A DNA stretch of 64,000 nt, from positions 2,170,001 to 2,234,000 of the forward strand of contig CP086683.1 of NCBI GenBank assembly GCA_030544685.1. Direction: 5' to 3'. How positions within the stretch are numbered: the stretch's first letter is position 1; each line of letters starts with the position of its first letter. Source of the stretch: Pseudomonas sp. B21_DOA. Lineage in GTDB: Bacteria; Pseudomonadota; Gammaproteobacteria; Pseudomonadales; Pseudomonadaceae. The translations under genes were made by a program, and so were the position numbers. The notes under the pieces are model-generated. The model did not search any database. It saw only the letters and a program-made list of their open reading frames with translations, and had not been told where the DNA came from. Positions 18,128-25,647 of the stretch are shown here, piece after piece.

Positions 18128-19630
18128 ATGAGCGACCTACAACTCGACCCGCAAGCCCTGCAACAGGAAGAAAACTCCCTGATCGCCCTGCGCAAGGAAA
18201 AGCTTGCTGCCGAGCGCGCCAAGGGCAATGCCTTCCCGAACGACTTCCGCCGCGAAAACTACTGCGATGCCTTGCAGAAACAGTACGCGGACAAGACCAA
18301 GGAAGAGCTGGCAGAGGCTGCAATCCCGGTCAAGGTTGCCGGTCGCATCATGCTCAACCGTGGCTCGTTCATGGTGATCCAGGACATGACCGGGCGCATT
18401 CAGGTCTACGTCAACCGCAAGACGCTGTCCGAAGAAACCCTGGCCGCGGTGAAAACCTGGGACATGGGCGACATCATCGCTGCCGAAGGCACCCTGGCGC
18501 GTTCCGGCAAGGGCGACCTGTACGTTGAAATGACCAACGTGCGCCTGCTGACCAAGTCGCTGCGTCCGCTGCCGGACAAGCACCACGGCCTGACCGACAC
18601 CGAGCAGCGCTACCGCCAGCGCTACGTTGACCTGATCGTCAACGAAGACGTGCGCCAGACCTTCCGCGTGCGTTCGCAAGTGATCGCGCACATCCGCAGC
18701 TTCCTGATGAAGCGCGACTTCCTCGAAGTCGAAACGCCGATGCTGCAGACCATTCCCGGCGGCGCTGCGGCCAAGCCGTTCGAAACCCACCACAACGCAC
18801 TGGACCTGCCGATGTTCCTGCGTATCGCGCCGGAGCTGTATCTGAAGCGTCTGGTGGTTGGCGGATTCGAAAAGGTGTTCGAGATCAACCGCAACTTCCG
18901 CAACGAAGGCGTTTCGACCCGTCACAACCCTGAATTCACCATGTTGGAGTTCTATCAGGCGTACGCCGATTACGAAGACAACATGGACCTGACCGAAGAA
19001 CTGTTCCGCGAGCTGGCGCAGCTGGTGTTGGGCAGTACCGACGTGCCGTACGGCGACAAGGTGTTCCACTTCGGCGAGCCGTTTGTGCGTCTGTCGGTGT
19101 TCGACTCGATCCTCAAGTACAACCCTGAGTTGACTGCCGATGATCTGAACGACATCGACAAGGCTCGCGCCATCGCCAAGAAGGCCGGCGCCAAGGTGCT
19201 GGGCTTCGAAGGTCTGGGCAAATTGCAGGTGATGATTTTCGAAGAGCTGGTCGAGCACAAGCTGGAGCAGCCGCACTTCATCACTCAGTACCCGTTCGAA
19301 GTGTCGCCGCTGGCCCGTCGCAACGACGAGAACCCGAACGTCACCGACCGCTTCGAGCTGTTCATCGGTGGCCGTGAAATCGCCAACGCCTACTCCGAGT
19401 TGAACGACGCCGAAGACCAGGCCGAGCGCTTCATGGCTCAGGTGGCCGACAAGGACGCCGGTGACGACGAAGCCATGCATTACGACGCCGACTTCGTTCG
19501 TGCGCTGGAGTACGGCATGCCGCCAACCGCCGGTGAAGGTATCGGCATTGATCGTCTGGTGATGTTGCTGACCAACTCGCCGTCGATCCGCGATGTGATC
19601 CTGTTCCCGCACATGCGACCGCAAGCGTAA
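18128..19630 (+). CDS. lysS: Lysyl-tRNA synthetase, class II
   Basis: The 500-residue enzyme charges tRNA-Lys. An N-terminal OB-fold anticodon-binding domain ([22 protein letters not shown]) precedes the class II catalytic core with motif 1 around [15 protein letters not shown], motif 2 [18 protein letters not shown], and motif 3 [12 protein letters not shown]. The length and motifs are typical and the frame is intact. A strong terminator follows. Confidence 0.97.
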   Translation: MSDLQLDPQALQQEENSLIALRKEKLAAERAKGNAFPNDFRRENYCDALQKQYADKTKEELAEAAIPVKVAGRIMLNRGSFMVIQDMTGRIQVYVNRKTLSEETLAAVKTWDMGDIIAAEGTLARSGKGDLYVEMTNVRLLTKSLRPLPDKHHGLTDTEQRYRQRYVDLIVNEDVRQTFRVRSQVIAHIRSFLMKRDFLEVETPMLQTIPGGAAAKPFETHHNALDLPMFLRIAPELYLKRLVVGGFEKVFEINRNFRNEGVSTRHNPEFTMLEFYQAYADYEDNMDLTEELFRELAQLVLGSTDVPYGDKVFHFGEPFVRLSVFDSILKYNPELTADDLNDIDKARAIAKKAGAKVLGFEGLGKLQVMIFEELVEHKLEQPHFITQYPFEVSPLARRNDENPNVTDRFELFIGGREIANAYSELNDAEDQAERFMAQVADKDAGDDEAMHYDADFVRALEYGMPPTAGEGIGIDRLVMLLTNSPSIRDVILFPHMRPQA

Positions 19631-19641
19631 ACGTTTCAGTT

Positions 19642-19670
19642 AAAAAGCCGCCTAAAACAGGCGGCTTTTT
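19642..19670 (+). terminator. Rho-independent terminator after lysS
   Basis: The stem AGCCGCCT/AGGCGGCT is flanked by an A-run and a T-run (AAAAAGCCGCCT ... AGGCGGCTTTTT), 11 bases after the lysS stop. The symmetry means it could act on both strands. Confidence 0.93.
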
Positions 19671-19732
19671 ATTGCCTGTCTGGTACAAATGTATCAATTG
19701 GTTAATTTGGAATTAGTAGAGGAAGTGCTGTC

Positions 19733-20449
19733 GTGATGGGTGCAATAGCTCAAGAAGGTGCAGCGGGTATCGCCACTGCGGTCGCTGAAAGTGTTCAGTA
19801 CCAGGGCCGCAAGGCCAGCCGACAGGGCAGTGAGCAGCGTCGCCAGGACATTCTCGACGCCGCGATGCGCATTGTCGTGCGCGACGGCGTGCGTGCCGTG
19901 CGCCATCGTGCGGTCGCGGCGGAGGCCGGCGTGCCGCTGTCGGCGACCACGTATTACTTCAAGGACATCGATGACCTGCTCACCGATACCTTCGCCCAAT
20001 ACGTTGAACGCAGCGCGGCGTACATGGCCAAGTTGTGGATCAACAACGAAGGCCTGTTGCGCGAAATGGTGGTCAGCGCCGACGGCAGCCCGGAGTCGCG
20101 CTCGCAACTGGCCGATGACATTGCGCGATTGATGGCCGATTACGTGCATCGGCAACTGATCAACCGCCGTGAGCATCTGATGGCCGAACAGGCGTTCCGC
20201 CAGGAAGCGCTGCTCAATCCGCGTCTGGCCATTCTGGTGCGCTCTCACCAGCAGATTCTGTTGCAGGGCACCTGCCAGTTGTTCCAGGTACTGGGCTCGC
20301 GTGAACCGCAGCAGGATGCCAAGGTGTTGACGGCGATTATCGGGCGGATGGAATATCAGGGCCTGCTCAATGACGCCGAGCCATTGGCCGAAGAGGACAT
20401 GCTCGGGATCCTGACGCGGTATATGCACCTTGTATTGGCGTCGGTCTAG
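19733..20449 (+). CDS. TetR family transcriptional regulator
   Basis: The 238-residue regulator has an N-terminal HTH (residues ~35-85: RRQDILDAAMRIVVRDGVRAVRHRAVAAEAG and SATTYYFKDIDDLL) and a helical ligand-binding domain. The GTG at 19733 has GAGGAAG seven bases upstream; the ATG at 19736 is the alternative. The tail before the HTH is about 30 residues longer than usual. It sits just downstream of the lysS terminator with its own short leader. Target and ligand are unknown. Confidence 0.85.
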   Translation: MMGAIAQEGAAGIATAVAESVQYQGRKASRQGSEQRRQDILDAAMRIVVRDGVRAVRHRAVAAEAGVPLSATTYYFKDIDDLLTDTFAQYVERSAAYMAKLWINNEGLLREMVVSADGSPESRSQLADDIARLMADYVHRQLINRREHLMAEQAFRQEALLNPRLAILVRSHQQILLQGTCQLFQVLGSREPQQDAKVLTAIIGRMEYQGLLNDAEPLAEEDMLGILTRYMHLVLASV

Positions 20450-20467
20450 CGTTTCACGCTACACCCC

Positions 20468-20600
20468 GTGGGAGCGAGCCGTTGATGATCGTTCCCTCGC
20501 TCCGCGTGGGAATGCATCCTGTGACGCTCTGCGTCACGCAGCAAAAGGGACGCGGAGCGTCCGGGCGACGTTCCCACGCAGAGCGTGGGAACGATCAAAA
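20468..20600. repeat. Interspersed palindromic repeat (GATCGTTCCC family)
   Basis: A REP-like start is followed by a long imperfect inverted repeat whose ends are GATCGTTCC and GGGAACGATC, with an inner GTGACGCTCTGCGTCAC palindrome. This is a different family from the GTGGGAGCGAGC REPs and lies between the TetR gene and the DUF1704 gene. Confidence 0.75.
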
Positions 20601-20641
20601 GACTGAGTTTCAGCACGTCACGTTTTCTACAGGAGTTACGG

Positions 20642-21919
20642 GTGGACGATTACCAGCAGACGATACGCATGTTGTCCGACCGCATTGTGCTGGCGCAGAC
20701 GCCTATCCGCGTGCTCGATGCGGTCAAGTGGGACGACAATGTGCGCAAGGGCTTCCTCAAGGCCAAAGGCAAGGAAATGCCGGCGGTGGATCGCGACTAC
20801 TACCTCAACCGCCCGCTGTCGTTCGATTCGAGCCAGGTCAAACTGGAATTCCAGAACATCGAGCGCGACATCACCCGCCAGCTCGGCCAGTTCAACCCGG
20901 TCGGGCAGATCATGCGGCGCATGTGCAAGGAATACCGCATGGTGGTGCGCATGCTCGAAGCGCGCGGCACCGAGGATTTCGGCCTGATCTCGCAAGAGCT
21001 GTACGGCGCGGCGTCCGATGCCTTCCACGCCGGTGACCCGACCCTCGCCGACCTCGGCCTGATGATGTCCGACTACCTGAACAACATCGACGGGCGCGGC
21101 GACCTCAAGGACGAACCGAAAATCCTTACCGCCAAGGACGCGGTGCACCTGCTGCAAACCCGCTTGAACAAGGTGTTTGGCGAAGCCGAAGAAACCATTC
21201 GCGTGTTCGAGTCCGACGGCATCGTCGCCGACGCTGCGGCGGGCGCCGACTACATCAAGATCCGCACCGATGCGCTGTTCAACGACCGCGACGTGCGCGC
21301 TCTGGAAGTCCACGAAGGCCTGGTGCACGTCGGCACCACACTCAATGGCTTGAATCAGCCGATCTGCACCTTCCTGTCGAAAGGCCCACCCTCGTCCACG
21401 GTGACCCAGGAAGGCTTGGCGATCCTGATGGAAATCATCACCTTCGCCTCCTACCCGAGCCGCCTGCGCAAACTGACCAACCGCACCCGTGCGATTCATA
21501 TGGTCGAGGAGGGCGCGGACTTCTTGCAGATCTACGAATTCTTCCGCGAGCAAGGTTTCGAAATGGCCGAAAGCTACGGCAACGCCAGCCGGGTGTTCCG
21601 TGGGTCGACGCCGACCGGTCTGCCATTCACCAAAGACTTGTCCTACCTCAAGGGCTTCATCATGGTTTACAACTACATTCAGTTGGCCGTGCGCAAGGGC
21701 AAGCTTGAGCAGATCCCGCTGTTGTTCTGCGGCAAGACCACCCTGGAAGACATGCGTACCCTGCGGCAACTGGTGGATGAAGGGCTGGTGGTGCCGCCCA
21801 AGTATCTGCCGGATCAGTTCCGTGACTTGAATGCGTTGTCGGCGTGGATGTGTTTCTCCAACTTCCTCAACCATTTGAGCCTGGACCGGATTGAGGCGGA
21901 CTACTCCAATATCCTTTAA
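20642..21919 (+). CDS. DUF1704 / QEGLA-motif protein, putative MATCAP-like metallopeptidase
   Basis: The 425-residue protein belongs to the flavohemoglobin expression-modulating QEGLA motif family. It contains VHEGLVHVG (an HExxxH zinc-type motif, near residue 225) and VTQEGLAILME about 35 residues later. In the eukaryotic tyrosine carboxypeptidase MATCAP the equivalent His, His and Glu bind zinc. The GTG at 20642 is chosen because AGGAG lies seven bases upstream; an in-frame upstream GTG falls inside the repeat. The substrate in bacteria is unknown, and the older link to flavohaemoglobin expression is only a family name. Confidence 0.85.
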   Translation: MDDYQQTIRMLSDRIVLAQTPIRVLDAVKWDDNVRKGFLKAKGKEMPAVDRDYYLNRPLSFDSSQVKLEFQNIERDITRQLGQFNPVGQIMRRMCKEYRMVVRMLEARGTEDFGLISQELYGAASDAFHAGDPTLADLGLMMSDYLNNIDGRGDLKDEPKILTAKDAVHLLQTRLNKVFGEAEETIRVFESDGIVADAAAGADYIKIRTDALFNDRDVRALEVHEGLVHVGTTLNGLNQPICTFLSKGPPSSTVTQEGLAILMEIITFASYPSRLRKLTNRTRAIHMVEEGADFLQIYEFFREQGFEMAESYGNASRVFRGSTPTGLPFTKDLSYLKGFIMVYNYIQLAVRKGKLEQIPLLFCGKTTLEDMRTLRQLVDEGLVVPPKYLPDQFRDLNALSAWMCFSNFLNHLSLDRIEADYSNIL

Positions 21920-21938
21920 CCCCAACCCGTATATCCCC

Positions 21939-22028
21939 TGTGGGAGCGGGCTTGCTCGCGAAAGCGGTCTGACATTCAAAAAAGGTGTCGACTGACACAC
22001 CGCCTTCGCGAGCAAGCCCGCTCCCACA
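21939..22028. repeat. REP doublet (inverted pair)
   Basis: TGTGGGAGCGGGCTTGCTCG and its reverse complement face each other about 45 bases apart, after the DUF1704 gene. Confidence 0.9.
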
Positions 22029-22070
22029 TTTGATCTGCGTTGGTCTCACGTTTTTGCGAGGTTTCACCGG

Positions 22071-22976
22071 ATGAGAATCCTCGGCATTCTTTGCCTGCTC
22101 TTGACCCTCGGCGGTTGCAGTTCGCTGCTGTTTTATCCCGAACCGGGTCAGGTCTTCACCCCGGACAAAGCCAAGCTCGAATACCGCACCGTCACGCTGG
22201 TCACCGCGGATGGCTTGAAACTCAACGCCTGGTGGCTGCCGGCCAAACCTGGGGTCGAGGTCAAAGGCACGGTCCTGCATCTGCACGGCAACGGCGGTAA
22301 TCTGCCGATGCATCTGGGCGGCAGTTGGTGGTTGCCGAAGAACGGCTATCAGGTGCTGCTGGTGGACTATCGCGGCTACGGTTTGTCCGAAGGCAAGCCG
22401 AGCCTGCCGGCGATCTATCAGGACATCGACGCGGCGTTCGCCTGGCTCGACAACGCGCCTGAGGTCAAAGGCAAACCGCTGGTGCTGCTCGGGCAGAGTC
22501 TGGGCGGCGCGATGTCGGTGCATTGGCTGGCGCAGCACCCGGAGCGGCAAAAACAACTCAAGGCTTTGGTGCTGGATGGCGTGCCGGCCAGTTATCGCAG
22601 TGTCGGTCAATTCGCCCTCAGCACTTCGTGGCTGACCTGGCCATTGCAAGTGCCGCTGTCGTGGCTGGTGCCGGACGGCGACAGCGCGATCAACTCAATG
22701 GCGCAGCTGACGGGCGTGCCCAAGCTGATCTTCCACAGCATCGACGATCCGCTGGTGCCGATGGCCAACGGCATACGCCTGTATCAGGCAGCGCCGCCGC
22801 CGCGCGTGTTGCAGCTGACCCGTGGTGGTCATGTGCAGACCTTCGGCGACCCGGTGTGGCGGCAGGTCATGCTGCGCTATCTCGACGATCCGGAACACTT
22901 CGACGGCCTGCGCCGCCTCGGCGAAATCCCCAACTATCCGCCGCCCCCGAATTCTGAAGATGAGACCCCGCAATGA
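22071..22976 (+). CDS. Alpha/beta hydrolase lipoprotein
   Basis: The 301-residue protein starts with a lipoprotein signal peptide (MRILGILCLLLTLGGCSS; lipobox LGGC, Cys16). The alpha/beta hydrolase core has HLHGNGGN (oxyanion region), VDYRGYGLSEG, and the nucleophile elbow LGQSLGGAMS. A late His is present in TRGGHVQTF. It is likely a membrane-anchored serine esterase or peptidase-like hydrolase similar to the BEM46/YfhR group. Its end overlaps the next gene by four bases (ATGA). Confidence 0.87.
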   Translation: MRILGILCLLLTLGGCSSLLFYPEPGQVFTPDKAKLEYRTVTLVTADGLKLNAWWLPAKPGVEVKGTVLHLHGNGGNLPMHLGGSWWLPKNGYQVLLVDYRGYGLSEGKPSLPAIYQDIDAAFAWLDNAPEVKGKPLVLLGQSLGGAMSVHWLAQHPERQKQLKALVLDGVPASYRSVGQFALSTSWLTWPLQVPLSWLVPDGDSAINSMAQLTGVPKLIFHSIDDPLVPMANGIRLYQAAPPPRVLQLTRGGHVQTFGDPVWRQVMLRYLDDPEHFDGLRRLGEIPNYPPPPNSEDETPQ

Positions 22977-23302
22977 CTGAAGAACGTAATGCCATCCCGC
23001 TGATCATCACCGGTATCTGCAGCATCCTCGGCACCGTCGGGGCGCTGTGGTACTACGGCTACCTGCACTTTGCCAAGCCGGAGGATGCGCTGCTGCTCAA
23101 TGAATTCACCATGCTCAAGACCGTGCCCGGCGAAGACTACAAAGTCTCGCTGACCCCCGCGCCGCAAGTGGCGCAGTGCATTGATGGCGTGCTGGTGTTG
23201 TTTGATACCGAGCAGAAAGGGTTGACCGGGGTGTTGGTCAATGCGCAGAAGAAAGCCGTGCGTTGCATGGGTGAAGAGACCCCGCAGAAGCTTGAGCAGT
23301 AA
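22973..23302 (+). CDS. Small membrane-anchored hypothetical protein
   Basis: A 109-residue protein with one N-terminal membrane segment (residues ~9-30, AIPLIITGICSILGTVGALW) and a soluble tail with two cysteines. I do not recognise a domain. It overlaps the hydrolase gene by four bases and is probably co-translated with it, so a partner or stabilising role is possible but unproven. Confidence 0.75.
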   Translation: MTEERNAIPLIITGICSILGTVGALWYYGYLHFAKPEDALLLNEFTMLKTVPGEDYKVSLTPAPQVAQCIDGVLVLFDTEQKGLTGVLVNAQKKAVRCMGEETPQKLEQ

Positions 23303-23312
23303 CCCCATCAAA

Positions 23313-23401
23313 TGTGGGAGCGAGCCTGCTCGCGAATACGGTTTCACCTTCAACATTGATGTGTATGACACTCCGCTTTCGCGAGCAGGCTCGCTCCCAC
23401 A
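23313..23401. repeat. REP doublet (inverted pair)
   Basis: TGTGGGAGCGAGCCTGCTCG on the left and its reverse complement on the right, between converging genes, just upstream of a terminator hairpin. Confidence 0.9.
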
Positions 23402-23423
23402 AGGAATTTCTGGTCGCGCATGA

Positions 23424-23458
23424 AAAAGCCCCGCCTGATCAAGTCAGGCGGGGCTTTT
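23424..23458. terminator. Bidirectional rho-independent terminator
   Basis: A strong hairpin with stem AGCCCCGCCTGA/TCAGGCGGGGCT is flanked by A and T runs. It lies between the converging 22973 gene and the OmpA-like gene, and can serve both. Confidence 0.92.
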
Positions 23459-23475
23459 GCGTCACCAGGTGAAGC

Positions 23476-24264
23476 TTAGTTCGAGCTCACCGAAGAACGC
23501 GGTGCTACTGGCTGGTTGTCGTTGGAAATGGTCACTTCCACACGACGGTTCATCGCACGGCCCGAGACGCTGCCGTTATCCGCTACCGGGTATTCCTTGC
23601 CATAACCCTGAGCGACGATGCGCGAAGGATCGACGCCCATCTTGATCAGAGCCATCTGCACGGAAGTCGCGCGGCGCTCGGACAGCGACTGGTTGTAGCT
23701 GGCGGTGCCAGTGCTGTCGGTGTAACCCTCGACGATCACTTTGCGATCCGGGTTTTCCTGAAGGAATTGCGCCAGTTTGTTGATGTTCACCAGACCGCTG
23801 GATTTCAGATCAGCCTTGTTGGTGGCGAACAGCACGTCACCGAAAGTTACCAGCGTGCCGCGATCGGTCTGCTTGGCATTGAGGCTGTCCTGCAGCTGTT
23901 TGATCTGCTGGTCACGCGCGTCCAGGCGAGCCTGAGCTCGTTGGGCGGCGGCGTTTTTCAGATTGTTTTCAGCGGTGCGCAGAGCGATGGTCTGCTTGGC
24001 CACTTCCACGCGCTGGTTGGTCAGGTAAGCCAGTTGATCAACCTTGGCTGCGTCTTCTTTGTCCAGATAAGCCTTGTCGGCCTTGTCCAGGTAATCGCTG
24101 GCGTCTTTGGTTTCCAGTGCTGCGACTTTGCTCGCCTGTGGGTTGGCCTGCAGGCCGGCATAGTTGGTGCGCGCCTGTTCCAGGTTCGGGTTAGGCGGGG
24201 TGGAGCAGGCAGCCAGGGCAACGCTTGCGGCCAGAAGAGCGGGAATCATCAGTTGCTTACGCAT
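23476..24264 (-). CDS. OmpA-like outer-membrane lipoprotein (LptF-type)
   Basis: The 262-residue protein has a lipoprotein signal (ALAACSTPP, Cys20), a DUF4398-like helical region (residues ~25-120) with coiled-coil character, and a C-terminal OmpA peptidoglycan-binding domain (VTFGDVLFATNKADL ... VIVEGYTDSTG ... SERRATSVQ ... NRRVEVTI). It probably ties the outer membrane to peptidoglycan. It matches in length and order the P. aeruginosa outer-membrane protein called LptF (lipotoxin F), not the LPS exporter LptF, so no symbol is given. It lies 55 bases downstream of the DUF4398 gene and probably shares its AlgU-type promoter. Confidence 0.88.
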   Translation of the reverse strand: MRKQLMIPALLAASVALAACSTPPNPNLEQARTNYAGLQANPQASKVAALETKDASDYLDKADKAYLDKEDAAKVDQLAYLTNQRVEVAKQTIALRTAENNLKNAAAQRAQARLDARDQQIKQLQDSLNAKQTDRGTLVTFGDVLFATNKADLKSSGLVNINKLAQFLQENPDRKVIVEGYTDSTGTASYNQSLSERRATSVQMALIKMGVDPSRIVAQGYGKEYPVADNGSVSGRAMNRRVEVTISNDNQPVAPRSSVSSN

Positions 24265-24319
24265 AATTTGTCGTCCTTTCTATCGGTAAGAGTTTCAGCT
24301 TTGCGGTCGGGATGCGCGC

Positions 24320-24724
24320 TTACTGCACGGTGCGCTGGCTTTCCTGACGCAGTTCCTGAACACCTTTCTGGGAATCCTTCACAGCCTGTTCGGCCTTGGC
24401 GGCCTGAGCCTTGCGTTCAGCGACGCGAGCGTCCCATTCAGCCTGTTCGGACAGGCGACGGGCTTCGTCATACTTCTTGTCGTGCATGGCGATTTCAGCT
24501 TGTTTCAGTTTGTCCTGAGCCTGCTTCATTTCCACCGCGGCGAACTCGGTACCGCCAGCGCTGACGGCGCTGTTTACGGCCGATTGGGTCACGGCGTACT
24601 GCTCGGTCGGTGGGTTACCGGCGCAACCGGCCAGTACGAAGCTGGTGCCGATGGCCAGAGCGGCCAGTTTCAGACCGCGCAGGTGGGAAAACGAGGTTTG
24701 GGTTTTCATGGTCTTCAACTCCAT
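24320..24724 (-). CDS. DUF4398 lipoprotein
   Basis: The 134-residue protein carries a signal peptide with lipobox LAGC (VLAGCAGNPP) and an Ala/Glu/Lys-rich helical DUF4398 domain (AAVEMKQAQDKLKQAEIAM). It is probably a periplasmic, outer-membrane-anchored coiled-coil protein paired with the OmpA-like lipoprotein downstream. The ATG at 24724 has AGGAG seven bases upstream; an internal ATG at 24709 gives a shorter signal peptide. Confidence 0.85.
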   Translation of the reverse strand: MELKTMKTQTSFSHLRGLKLAALAIGTSFVLAGCAGNPPTEQYAVTQSAVNSAVSAGGTEFAAVEMKQAQDKLKQAEIAMHDKKYDEARRLSEQAEWDARVAERKAQAAKAEQAVKDSQKGVQELRQESQRTVQ

Positions 24725-24827
24725 TAGGCATCTCCTGAAAATACAACTGAATCCATCCTGGCAGAGGAGCCGAAAGCATCGCTTGTTGACGCGAATTGAA
24801 ACGCTCGTTCCAGGCGTGGTTACCTGT

Positions 24828-24855
24828 TCCGACCGGCGGCATTTTTGAAAAGTTC
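24828..24855 (-). promoter_or_regulatory. Probable AlgU (RpoE/sigma-22) promoter
   Basis: On the minus strand GAACTT (24850-24855) is followed after 17 bases by TCGGA (24828-24832), matching the AlgU consensus GAACTT-N16/17-TCnnA. It lies about 100 bases upstream of the DUF4398 start. Envelope stress control of this lipoprotein pair is therefore expected, in line with what is known for P. aeruginosa lptF. Confidence 0.75.
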
Positions 24856-24982
24856 AGAAAAGATGGCCTATCGCCAAAAATTAAATTGACCGTTTGGACA
24901 AGGCTCTGGGACGGGAACTTTGGCGATTTGAAGCGGTACGCGCGGGTGAGTTTTAAGGTGATATCAGGGATGATCAGCACCC

Positions 24983-25071
24983 TGTGGGAGCTGGCTTGCC
25001 AGCGATGAGGCCATCATGCTCAGCACATCTTTGACTGAACTGCCGCCATCGCGGGCAAGCCCGCTCCCACA
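24983..25071. repeat. REP doublet of mixed type
   Basis: TGTGGGAGCTGGCTTGCCAG (the GCTGGC variant) on the left faces GCGGGCAAGCCCGCTCCCAC on the right. The rest of the gap 24725-25090 holds the AlgU promoter and otherwise nothing I can identify. Confidence 0.85.
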
Positions 25072-25090
25072 TTTTTCTCGGTGTCAGGAA

Positions 25091-25435
25091 TCAGTGCTTC
25101 TGCTTGTTCTCAGCCGAGGACAAATCATGCAAATGCCGCCGCGACAACGCCAGAAAACGCGGCGTCGGGCCGACATCCTCGTACAACGGATCACCTTCCT
25201 CATCCGTCGCCACCACCGTCGAACCCTTCACATACGGCAGGCTCGCTTCGAACTCCTCGAGCGCGGCGCCGATCAGTTCGCCGAGCAGTTCTTCGGGATG
25301 GCGCTTGGGATACATCTCGGCAATCGCCGCCAGCCTGGCGGCGGATTCCACATCCAGATGAATCGTGTAGCCGGTGTCGGTCAGGCGACCTTTGGCGTTT
25401 TCTTCCCAATGCTGGGCGAGTTCACGAATTTTCAT
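25091..25435 (-). CDS. Conserved hypothetical protein (pilin-assembly-annotated family)
   Basis: A 114-residue soluble protein beginning MKIRELAQHWEENAKGRL, with an acidic centre (HPEELLGELIGAALEEFEASL) and a polar C terminus. It lies divergently upstream of ppc, a position I recall as conserved in pseudomonads, where databases sometimes label it a pilin assembly or type 1 pili tip component. Nothing in the sequence supports a pilus role. Start at ATG 25435; longer in-frame starts reach 25606 but add low-quality sequence. Confidence 0.7.
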   Translation of the reverse strand: MKIRELAQHWEENAKGRLTDTGYTIHLDVESAARLAAIAEMYPKRHPEELLGELIGAALEEFEASLPYVKGSTVVATDEEGDPLYEDVGPTPRFLALSRRHLHDLSSAENKQKH

Positions 25436-25647
25436 GATGACCTCATTTAGCGCCTGCGGATGGCAGGCCTGGGTGAATGGCCGGCAGCGCCGGCAGCGGG
25501 CCGTCGTACGGCTTACTGTTGAGACTGGCTTTCGCGCGCAAGGTTTAAGTCGATTCGTCGCCTGCTTGTAAGAAGCGGCGCAGAGCGGCACTCTCTGGCA
25601 AAGCATTCATTTCTGCGCTGTCCCCGATTACCGCTGGAGAACTGCTG

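Noticed and set aside
18137-19624. A 495-codon frame antisense to lysS
   Set aside because: A shadow frame mirroring lysS codon structure; lysS on the plus strand has all synthetase motifs.
20585-20641. Upstream in-frame start of the DUF1704 gene
   Set aside because: It lies inside an interspersed repeat; the GTG at 20642 has a well-placed AGGAG.
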